From: Boseongicola sp. SB0665_bin_10
GTDB taxonomy: Bacteria; Pseudomonadota; Alphaproteobacteria; Rhodobacterales; Rhodobacteraceae
DNA: 60,101 nucleotides
NCBI GenBank assembly: GCA_009838075.1
Contig: VXSG01000112.1
Coordinates: forward strand, 1-60,101
Direction: 5' to 3'
In this document: piece by piece, positions 53,133 through 60,101 of the stretch
How the letters are laid out: every line of letters begins with the position of its first letter
Numbering within the stretch: position 1 is the stretch's first letter
The notes under the pieces: model-generated
Told to the model about the DNA's origin: nothing
Database searches by the model: none
What the model saw: the letters and a program-made list of their open reading frames with translations, nothing else
Made by a program: the position numbers and the translations under genes

Positions 53133-53327
53133 TCACGGCGCCTGCGGACCATGCCGCAGGCCATCCCGAGGCCGCGGCGAGACCGTCGGGTGCGCAGACA
53201 AGTTCATCAAGCATGCCCTGATCCACGAATCGCTGGCCGACGCTGGCGCCCCGGGTCATGCCATGTCGGGGCATACCGTTGAATGAAGTGCCGGACCGAT
53301 CGCGGACAATCGCCCAGCGAGGAAAAA

Positions 53328-54533
53328 ATGGCTGAAGCATTCATATGCGAAGGACTGCGCAGCGCCATTGGCAAATATGGCGGAGCGCTCGCGGATACAC
53401 GTCCCGACGATCTGCTGGCAGAGGTGATCCGTGCCGTCATGGCTTCCGCGCCGTCCCTTGATGCGACAGCGGTCAACGACGTGATCATGGGATGCGCCAA
53501 CCAGGCCGGAGAGGACAACCGCAACGTGGCCCGGATGTCGGCGTTGCTGGCCGGACTTCCCGAAACCGTCGGCGGTGCAACCATCAACCGGCTTTGCGGA
53601 TCCGGGCTTGACGCAGTGGCCATGGCGGCGCGCACGGTCAGGACCGGCGAAGCGGACGTCATTCTTGCCGGGGGCGTCGAGAGCATGACGCGCGCGCCCA
53701 TGGTCATGCCCAAGGCGAATGCCGCGTTTTCCCGACAGGCCGAGATCTTCGACACGACCATTGGCTGGCGATTCGTCAACCGCAGGATGGAGGCGAAACA
53801 CGGCGTCGACAGCATGCCGGAGACCGCAGAGAACGTCGCCTCGGAATTCGGGATCTCGCGAACCGACCAGGACGCTTTCGCACTCCGGTCGCAGGAGCGC
53901 GCGGCGCGAGCCATTGAATGCGGACGGCTGGGGGAGGAGATCACGCCGGTCTCGATTTCCGGGCGGAAGGCCGATCCGGTCGTCTTTGACACCGACGAGC
54001 ACCCGCGTCGCACCTCGCTCGACAAGCTCGCCGCGCTGCCGACCCCTTTCCGAGACGGCGGCACGGTCACGGCCGGAAACGCGTCCGGCGTGAATGACGG
54101 CGCCGCGGCGCTGATTGTGGCGTCGGAAGCGGCGATCGAGCGGCACGGACTGACACCCAAGGCGCGGGTCTTGGGCGCCGCGACGGCCGGCGTTCCGCCG
54201 CGAATCATGGGCATTGGACCGGCACCCGCCAGCGAAAGGCTGCTGGATCGCCTTGGCATCGCGACAGCCGATCTGGACGTCATCGAGCTGAACGAGGCAT
54301 TCGCGGCCCAGGCGCTGGCGGTGACGCGTCAACTCGGCCTTCCCGACGACGCGGACTTCGTGAATCCGAACGGAGGCGCCATCGCGCTCGGCCACCCGCT
54401 GGGCATGTCGGGCGCGCGGCTGGCACTGACGGCCGCGATCGAGATCCAGGACCGGGACCTGTCCCTCGCCCTTTGCACCATGTGCATCGGTGTCGGCCAG
54501 GGAATCGCGCTTGCTCTCGAGAGGGTCAGGTAG
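53328..54533 (+). CDS. pcaF: 3-oxoadipyl-CoA thiolase
   Basis: 401 residues from the ATG preceded by GAGGAAA. Thiolase catalytic residues are present: Cys in INRLCGSGLDAV, His in GHPLGMSGAR, and the second Cys in LCTMCIGVGQG. The blocks GCANQAGEDNRNVARM and DTTIGWRFVNRRM are those of PcaF-type enzymes, which split 3-oxoadipyl-CoA to acetyl-CoA and succinyl-CoA at the end of aromatic degradation. No other pca or paa genes are nearby, so a general thiolase role is possible. Confidence 0.85.
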   Translation: MAEAFICEGLRSAIGKYGGALADTRPDDLLAEVIRAVMASAPSLDATAVNDVIMGCANQAGEDNRNVARMSALLAGLPETVGGATINRLCGSGLDAVAMAARTVRTGEADVILAGGVESMTRAPMVMPKANAAFSRQAEIFDTTIGWRFVNRRMEAKHGVDSMPETAENVASEFGISRTDQDAFALRSQERAARAIECGRLGEEITPVSISGRKADPVVFDTDEHPRRTSLDKLAALPTPFRDGGTVTAGNASGVNDGAAALIVASEAAIERHGLTPKARVLGAATAGVPPRIMGIGPAPASERLLDRLGIATADLDVIELNEAFAAQALAVTRQLGLPDDADFVNPNGGAIALGHPLGMSGARLALTAAIEIQDRDLSLALCTMCIGVGQGIALALERVR

Positions 54534-54789
54534 AAGCACCTTGCGCCGGACGCGGGCTCCTCCAGACAGGGTCCATGCGAGCCTGAATGCACAGACATCC
54601 GCGTGGAGATTCATCCCGGGAGGCCCCCGCGTGGATTATGCGGTGTCGCTCTCGAGAACGCCTGCACCCGCTCTACGCCCTTCGGCACTTCGCGCGCCCG
54701 AGCTCACCATATGCCCGCCGGCGCGTGAAGTTCCGGCCGGCGGGTCGGGCGCACCTGCTCTCAGCCTCGAGCGCTTGCCCTTCTTCAGT
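54534..54789. other. intergenic stretch after the thiolase gene
   Basis: 256 bases with no recognisable gene; together with the decayed regulator that follows it makes an 840-bp region without an intact gene. Confidence 0.3.
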
Positions 54790-55100
54790 GAACCGCGCCT
54801 TCTTGAAGCCCCTTCCCCGCGCCTGCATTGCTCCGATGACGGGCTTCAAGCTTCGTCCTCGTTCCGTCACCTCGCACGCCACGCGCGGCGGCACCCGGCA
54901 GGCACATGTCGAGAGACAACGCCATCGGCTTCCAGTTCCCGCAGCTGCAGCGTGATCATCCGTTCGGTCGCGTTCGGAGCAAGTCGGCACGGCCCGCTGA
55001 AACGCTTTCGCCGCCAAGAATGCGACAAACGGGGATCGGCTTCCAGCGCACGCGGTTCTGTCGAACGGGCCGAAACCGAGTTCGGCAGGCTCGAGGTCGC
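54790..55100 (-). pseudogene. HxlR-family transcriptional regulator, twice frameshifted
   Basis: Three minus-strand frames joined in order give an HxlR-type winged-helix domain: RWKPIPVCRILGGE, then KRFSGPCRLAPNATERM followed by ITLQLRELEADGVVSRHV, then VPPRVACEVTERGRSLKPVI. One base is missing at each junction: an A (plus-strand T-run at 55006-55008) and a G (plus-strand C-run at 54894-54896). Adding both restores a continuous reading frame. HxlR proteins usually sense aldehydes or quinones and sit divergent to their target, here the AidB-like gene. Homopolymer sequencing errors are an alternative. Confidence 0.75.
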
Positions 55101-55376
55101 CGACTTTGGCAATCACGACAAGGCCCCTGTGGCAGCACGGCCGCCGCATGCTTCAAATCGCCGCCACCGCGCCCCAACCAGGCCGTCCAGGCAACCGGAC
55201 ACCTTCAGAATGGGCATCCGGGAGCGTCTCAATGCGCGGCACGCGGGAACAGGACAGTGCTCGCAAGCAACTGGCAATGCGACATTTGACGTGCCAGAAT
55301 TGGCACGAAAGACGCCGTCGGCCTGCCCACACCGAGTCGCACGGATCCCGAACCAGGATGAACGGACCCACGCCCA

Positions 55377-57002
55377 ATGACGGAACTGCCCGCAACCGAA
55401 CTGCTGGAAACGCACGACGTGACCAATCAACCAGATGCTGCGGGCGACCGTGATCTCTGGGCCGACGACATCGTCCTGCGCATGCTCGTCGGCAATGACG
55501 GGAAGGAAAGCGCACTTGCCGCCTATGGCGCGACCCTCGGGCAGCGCGACATGCGGACAGCGGCACGAAATGCCGAGCGGCACGCGCCCGAACTCCGCCT
55601 GTTCGACCACGCCGGCCGGCGCTTGGACGAGGTGGTCTATCACCCCGACTACCATCGGTTCATGGCCACCTCGATCGCCGCCGGATACCACTCGGTGGCA
55701 TGGGAGCGCGATGCCGGCGGCCACGTCGTGCATGCGGCCATGGTCTATCTGGCCAGCCAGGTGGAGCCCGGGCATTGCTGCCCGCTGACAATGACCTACG
55801 CGGCGCAGCCGGTGATACGCGCTGCGGAAGGTCTGCGCGATGACTGGCGCGCCCTGGCCCTGGCCCGGGAATACGATCCGGCAGCCAAGCCGGCGAAAGC
55901 GAAGCCAGGCGTGACCCTCGGAATGGCGATGACCGAGAAACAGGGTGGCTCCGATGTCAGGGCCAACTCGACCGTTGCGGAGCGCCAGGGAGATGCGTGG
56001 CGGCTGACGGGTCACAAATGGTTCTGTTCCGCGCCGATGTCGGACGGGTTCCTGACGCTTGCCAGGACCGGTTCCGGCCTGACCTGCTTCCTTGTGCCGC
56101 GATGGCTGGACGACGAACGGAACGGCATCCGAATCCAGAGGCTGAAGGAAAAGCTTGGCAACCGCTCGAACGCCTCGGCCGAAATCGAGTACCACCGCGC
56201 GCTGGCCTACCGCGTCGGCGGGGATGGCGCAGGCGTGCGAACCATCGTGGAGATGGTGCACCACACGCGCCTCGACACTGCCATTGCGCCTGCCGGCCTC
56301 ATGCGTGCCGCGCTCCGCGAAGCCCATCACTGGGTCTCGAACCGTCTCGCATTCCAGAAGCGCCTGATCGACCAGCCGCTGATGCGCACTGTTCTCGCCG
56401 ATCTTGCCCTCGACTGGCAGGGAGCGCTGACGCTGGGCATGCACGTCGCACGATGCTTTGACGGACGCACTCCGGAAGACCGGGCCTTTGCACGGATCGG
56501 CGTGGCATTGGCGAAGTACCTGAACAACAAGCTTTGCCCGACCGTGGTCGGCGAGGCCATGGAAGTGCTTGGCGGCATGGGATATGTCGAGGAGACAATG
56601 CTTCCCAAGCTATTCCGCGAGGCGCCGCTCAACGGCATCTGGGAAGGGTCGGGCAACGTCATCTGTCTCGATGTCCTTCGGACACTCGCGAAGGTTCCCC
56701 TGGCCGCCGACGCGCTGAACGCCGATCTGGATTCCGCGACGGGAATGGACAAGACCTATGACGCCGCGCTCGCCGAACATCGGGCACGCTGGCAGTCGCC
56801 CGTGCCTGAAGCGGAGGCAAGATGGTTCGCCGAGCGGACGGCGCTGTTGCTGACGGCGTCCGCGCTCCTGCGGCTCGGCGAGCCCAGGGTTGCCGAAGCC
56901 TTCGTTGACTCCCGGCTGTCCGGAAGGCGTGGCCGCACGAGCGGAGCCCTGGCGCCGATGCACACCAACGCGGTGCTGGCACACGGGCTTGAACCTGCCT
57001 GA
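55377..57002 (+). CDS. AidB-like acyl-CoA dehydrogenase
   Basis: 541 residues, matching the AidB branch of the acyl-CoA dehydrogenase family, with the long N-terminal extension (~residues 1-170) of that group. Core motifs are GMAMTEKQGGSDVR, GHKWFCSAPMSD, and the C-terminal EVLGGMGYVEE and GIWEGSGNVICLDVLR. FAD-dependent. E. coli AidB belongs to the adaptive response to alkylation; many relatives are metabolic enzymes with unclear substrates. An HxlR regulator remnant lies directly upstream on the other strand. Confidence 0.9.
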   Translation: MTELPATELLETHDVTNQPDAAGDRDLWADDIVLRMLVGNDGKESALAAYGATLGQRDMRTAARNAERHAPELRLFDHAGRRLDEVVYHPDYHRFMATSIAAGYHSVAWERDAGGHVVHAAMVYLASQVEPGHCCPLTMTYAAQPVIRAAEGLRDDWRALALAREYDPAAKPAKAKPGVTLGMAMTEKQGGSDVRANSTVAERQGDAWRLTGHKWFCSAPMSDGFLTLARTGSGLTCFLVPRWLDDERNGIRIQRLKEKLGNRSNASAEIEYHRALAYRVGGDGAGVRTIVEMVHHTRLDTAIAPAGLMRAALREAHHWVSNRLAFQKRLIDQPLMRTVLADLALDWQGALTLGMHVARCFDGRTPEDRAFARIGVALAKYLNNKLCPTVVGEAMEVLGGMGYVEETMLPKLFREAPLNGIWEGSGNVICLDVLRTLAKVPLAADALNADLDSATGMDKTYDAALAEHRARWQSPVPEAEARWFAERTALLLTASALLRLGEPRVAEAFVDSRLSGRRGRTSGALAPMHTNAVLAHGLEPA

Positions 57003-57649
57003 CACGCCGCCCAATCATGGCCGCAAACCGGTTGGCAGCAGGCATCAATCTCCTTGGCTTCTCACCGGTTTCGGTCCTGTTGACGTCCTGCATGAACGCG
57101 CCCGGGCCCAAAGGACGGCGAGTTCGCGGTGACGCAGCGCGCCACGCATCCGACGCAGCACCTTGGGCTGGACGCGGAATCACCTGCCGTTGGCATATCC
57201 GGCTCTCTGCCTTGTCCGCCTGGTCCCGGCGGCAAGCCGGTCGTGCCCGTCAGCGGCCACGCTCCGGCGATCCCGGCCAGCCTTGCGGCTGATCACGTTG
57301 AAGCGGCCCGGAAAGCACGCCAACCCTTCACTTCCCCGAAACCGTGAAACCCGGCATCGATGGCGGCAGCCTCGTGACACTCCGCGTCCGCCTCAGACTG
57401 GACGGGAAAGTGCGCTGGGTGTCGCCGGTATGGCACGATCGGGGGCATTGCAATGTCGGCCTCGGCCGCTCGTTTCGGAAGTCACCGAAATGATCGAAAC
57501 AAACGGGAACCGCGTTGCGCAACTTGCCGCAGTCGGCGCGGTTCCCGTGAATGCATGAAGTCGCGCCAACGTTCCATTGCGGACACGCGGGCACGATGAC
57601 CGACCGTGACAGCCAACACCTTGGACGCGTGCCTAACTGCACCCGCCGG
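57003..57649. other. convergent intergenic region with an inverted repeat
   Basis: 647 bases between convergent genes. No coding sequence recognised. The only clear structure is the inverted repeat at 57503-57548. Confidence 0.35.
57503..57548. repeat. 12-bp perfect inverted repeat
   Basis: Arms ACGGGAACCGCG (57503-57514) and CGCGGTTCCCGT (57537-57548) with a 22-base loop that itself holds the palindrome TTGCGCAA. No T-run follows on either strand. It lies ~100 bp beyond the stop of the leftward binding-protein gene, so it could end or protect that transcript. Confidence 0.55.
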
Positions 57650-58804
57650 TCACTGGCGCGCGACCTCGATCCAGTTGCCCTCGACGATCCTGGAAATGAT
57701 GATCACGTCAGCACCCTGGTGGTCGCCGGGATCGTAGTCGACTTCCACGCCCAAGATTTCGTCAGTGTACTGGATGTTCTCCATCGCGGCCTGAAACGAC
57801 TCGTGCGTCAAGTCCGGGCCCGTGGCATCGAGCGCGCGCACCAGCAGTTCCGCGGCGGAGCGCCCAAGAAGCGCGCCGGTGGGCGGGACCTCGCCGGTGG
57901 CTTCCTGGTAGCTCGCGACCCACTCCGCCAAGGTCGGGTTGTCCATGCGCGCAACGATGTCCGACCATCCGGCAGATGCGTACATGCCTTCCGTCACGCC
58001 CCCGGGAACCCTTGCCACCGCGGTGTGAAAGGCGGCCGATGAACCCAGGAAATTCACGTCGGTCCAGCCGATCTTCTTGGCCGTCGCCACGGCCGTGATG
58101 ACCTGTCGCAGCCCGAGCGCAATGGCGATGGTGTCGCAGCCGTCAGCCCTCAGCTTGGTCAGGGAACCCACGAAGTCCTGCTCGTCCGGCCTGTGAGTCG
58201 TCTCGGAAGCGAAATTCAGCCCCAGTTCCGATGAGATGTCCTTGGCGCCTTCGGCGATCTCCTGACCGAAGTCGGAGGGAATGTACATGGCACAAATGCT
58301 CGTCGCGCCTTCGTTCTTCACCAGGTAGCTTACGCCGGCCCGGATCTGGTCGTAGTAGGACGAGACGCTCGCGTATTTGTACGGCGCCGGCGGATCAAGC
58401 AGCTGGCGCCCCACCGAAAGAGGGGCGATGTTGGGAACGCCACGCCCTTCCAGCAGCGGAAACAATGCGACATTCATCGGCGTTCCCGTCGTCAAGAACA
58501 TCGCGAAGACCTTGTCGGAGTTCAGCAGCTTGTTGAACCCGGTCATGGCCCTCGGCAGCTGGTAGCCATGGTCCTCCACGATCAGGCGAATCTTGCGGCC
58601 GTGCACCCCGCCCGAAGCATTGACCTGATCGAAATAGAGATTGGCGGCCCGAACCGCAGGCGCGCCAAATCCGGCGAAGGGACCCGACAGGTCGGAGTTG
58701 GTGCCGATCAGCACCTCGTCGTCCGACACGCCTTGGGTTTGCGCCGTTGCCGCGCCGCACATCAGCAGGGACACGACGAACGCGTTCTTGAACAGGTTCT
58801 TCAT
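57650..58804 (-). CDS. Liv-type ABC transporter substrate-binding protein
   Basis: 384 residues with a Sec signal peptide (about 1-21, ending ATAQ). The mature part starts VSDDEVLIGTNSDLSGPFAG, the typical opening of branched-chain amino acid/amide (LivK-like) binding proteins. It lies 30 bp downstream of the acyl-CoA synthetase gene, a common pairing in Liv-like clusters that also encode permeases and ATPases; those would lie outside the window. The ligand is unknown. Confidence 0.9.
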   Translation of the reverse strand: MKNLFKNAFVVSLLMCGAATAQTQGVSDDEVLIGTNSDLSGPFAGFGAPAVRAANLYFDQVNASGGVHGRKIRLIVEDHGYQLPRAMTGFNKLLNSDKVFAMFLTTGTPMNVALFPLLEGRGVPNIAPLSVGRQLLDPPAPYKYASVSSYYDQIRAGVSYLVKNEGATSICAMYIPSDFGQEIAEGAKDISSELGLNFASETTHRPDEQDFVGSLTKLRADGCDTIAIALGLRQVITAVATAKKIGWTDVNFLGSSAAFHTAVARVPGGVTEGMYASAGWSDIVARMDNPTLAEWVASYQEATGEVPPTGALLGRSAAELLVRALDATGPDLTHESFQAAMENIQYTDEILGVEVDYDPGDHQGADVIIISRIVEGNWIEVARQ

Positions 58805-58834
58805 GGTCTTTGGGTCCTATCTGGTCACTCGGCG

Positions 58835-60043
58835 TCAAGCATACATCTCGTCGACAAGCGCGCCATGATTCTTTTCGACGAAACTGCGCCTGAGCTTCAT
58901 GGTCGCGGTCAGCTCCTCGTCCTCGGCAGTCAGCAGGACGTCGATCAACCGAAAGTCCTTGATCTGCTCAGCGCGTGCGAGATCACCGTTCACCGCGTCC
59001 ACCACGCCCCCGATGAGATTGCGCACCTGCCGGACCTGCGTCAGCGACGCAAAGTCGGAGAACGGCAGCCGATTGTCCTGCGCAAACTTCTCGACCGATT
59101 CCTGATCCACCATGATCAGGCAGGCAATATGCTTGCGACCGTCTCCGATCACGATCGCGTCCGAGACGTATGGCGAGGCCTTCAGGCGATCCTCGATATT
59201 CGCGGGCGCGATGTTCTTGCCACCTGACGTGATGATGATGTCCTTGATCCGTCCGGTGACGGTCAGGTAGCCGTCCGCGTCGATCTCGCCCGCGTCGCCG
59301 GTTCGCAGCCAGCCATCGGCGGTAAACGCGTCAGCGGACTTCTCGTTGTCGCGCCAGTAGCCCTTGAAGCAGCTGGCGGCCCTGAACTGGATCTCGCCGT
59401 CCCGCCCGATCCTGATCTCGCTGCCCGGCACGTTCCGCCCCACGGTGCCGGGCCGGTTTGCGGCTGCAGAGTTCAGCGTCATGATGCCGGCGCTTTCCGT
59501 CATCCCGTATCCCTCGAAGATGCGCACGCCGATGGCCTGGAACCACCTCAGCAGATCCGGGGAAATCGACACCGCGCCCGTGTTGCCACGACGCAGCCGG
59601 TCCATGCCCAGCATCCGGCGCAAGTTCCGCAGAATCACGAGATCCCAGAAGAGGTGCCGCGCCATCACGCCGAAGGACTTCGGCCTGCCCGCAAGTTCTG
59701 CATCCGCCCTGGCCATTCCGGCGCTGAGCGCCCGGCCAAATGCCCATCGCCCCAGCCACGTGGAGTCTGCCTCCATGTTGGAAATGCGCGAATGCATCTT
59801 CTCCCACACGCGCGGCACGGCGACGAACACGGTCGGCGAGACTTCGCGAATGTTCTCGAAGACGGTCTCCGGACTCTCGGCGAAATTGACCGTCGAACCG
59901 ATCGCGATGGGATGGAGAACCGAGACCGTTCGCTCGAGCACGTGGCATAGCGGCAGGAAGCAGACATGCTCGTCGTCAGGCGACATCAGCAGCGTGTCGG
60001 GAGCTGTCGAGATCGAGTACATGATGTTGGAATGCGTCAGCAT
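58835..60043 (-). CDS. long-chain acyl-CoA synthetase-like (FAA1 type), 5' part missing
   Basis: 402 residues matching the AMP-forming synthetase family from its GAMLTHSN position onward: GYGMTESAG, the TGDAGEID block, the GRIKDIIITSGGKNIAP hinge and the C-terminal Lys region (ATMKLRR). About 200 N-terminal residues are absent. The frame stays open to the window edge, but the residues just before GAM do not form the expected ATP-binding TSGTTGxPK, and no other frame supplies it. The gene is truncated by a rearrangement, or the last ~55 bases are misassembled. It would activate a fatty acid with CoA if complete. Confidence 0.8.
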   Translation of the reverse strand: MLTHSNIMYSISTAPDTLLMSPDDEHVCFLPLCHVLERTVSVLHPIAIGSTVNFAESPETVFENIREVSPTVFVAVPRVWEKMHSRISNMEADSTWLGRWAFGRALSAGMARADAELAGRPKSFGVMARHLFWDLVILRNLRRMLGMDRLRRGNTGAVSISPDLLRWFQAIGVRIFEGYGMTESAGIMTLNSAAANRPGTVGRNVPGSEIRIGRDGEIQFRAASCFKGYWRDNEKSADAFTADGWLRTGDAGEIDADGYLTVTGRIKDIIITSGGKNIAPANIEDRLKASPYVSDAIVIGDGRKHIACLIMVDQESVEKFAQDNRLPFSDFASLTQVRQVRNLIGGVVDAVNGDLARAEQIKDFRLIDVLLTAEDEELTATMKLRRSFVEKNHGALVDEMYA

Positions 60044-60088
60044 CGCCCCTCGTATGCTTCGAGAATCAGAAAGGAACCGGGAGGTGGC

Positions 60089-60097
60089 TGTGGATAA
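60089..60097 (-). promoter_or_regulatory. DnaA-box consensus match
   Basis: TTATCCACA on the minus strand, a perfect match to the DnaA box. It stands alone at the window edge, so an origin role is not supported; a chance match or a sign of foreign sequence at the edge is as likely. Confidence 0.3.
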
Positions 60098-60101
60098 GTT
60101 G

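Noticed and set aside
55113-56444. 443-codon minus-strand frame
   Set aside because: Antisense to the AidB-like gene; only the HxlR remnant further down is meaningful.
60040-60101. Replication origin at the right edge
   Set aside because: A single DnaA box without a cluster, AT-rich region or dnaA/dnaN genes.
1-60101. CRISPR arrays, tRNA or rRNA genes
   Set aside because: No regularly spaced repeats and no tRNA- or rRNA-like sequence were noticed; a dedicated RNA search was not possible here.

Overview
The window reads as a GC-rich alphaproteobacterial chromosome segment, perhaps Rhodobacterales- or Rhodospirillales-like and perhaps marine. The lineage is inferred from gene content: phosphatidylcholine synthase, TAT-exported Cys-type formate dehydrogenase with DUF3305/DUF3306 partners, sulfoacetaldehyde acetyltransferase, TctCBA transport and hopanoid-precursor genes. 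Genes are dense and operons are often joined by 4-bp overlaps. No rRNA, tRNA, CRISPR array or intact mobile element was seen.

0-16.4 kb is one formate dehydrogenase neighbourhood. Leftward genes encode a Mrp-type Fe-S carrier, a biotin/lipoate-ligase-like protein and the small families DUF6494 and DUF6505, then a four-cluster ferredoxin that meets a c-type cytochrome tail to tail. Rightward genes encode DUF3305, DUF3306, a TorD-like chaperone, a 62-residue TAT peptide, the alpha, beta and gamma subunits, a WD40-cytochrome c fusion, a 44-residue membrane peptide and a protein with two trypsin-like domains plus PDZ.

16.5-30.1 kb is a carbohydrate locus: ABC ATPase, binding protein and two permeases, then a leftward operon of TIM-barrel isomerase, PfkB kinase, BtpA/SgcQ protein, M42 (SgcX-like) hydrolase and FGGY kinase, and finally a PEP-mutase-family enzyme. 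It resembles an ABC-transporter version of the uncharacterised E. coli sgc system. A 1.6-kb insert between the ATPase and the binding protein holds a two-gene module, whose DUF6036 nucleotidyltransferase gene is frameshifted by a perfect 11-bp tandem duplication, and a dead ISKra4-type transposase tail. Both ends of the insert carry the same 18-bp sequence.

30.4-38.1 kb holds phosphatidylcholine synthase, a C2 branch (Xsc, Pta and a citrate-synthase-family enzyme), a fatty acid desaturase and two unknown proteins. 38.7-45.5 kb is one rightward operon: TctC, TctB, TctA, AtuA/DUF1446, DUF4387, family III CoA-transferase and citryl-CoA lyase. It looks like a self-contained import, activation and cleavage route for a citrate-like acid. 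An SDR, a 6-phosphogluconate dehydrogenase and an AbrB-type membrane protein follow.

49.3-52.4 kb carries hpnC convergent with hpnD-hpnE (squalene from farnesyl diphosphate). Then come a STAS protein, a PcaF-type thiolase, a decayed HxlR regulator, an AidB-like acyl-CoA dehydrogenase, a Liv-type binding protein and an acyl-CoA synthetase whose 5' part is missing at the right edge.
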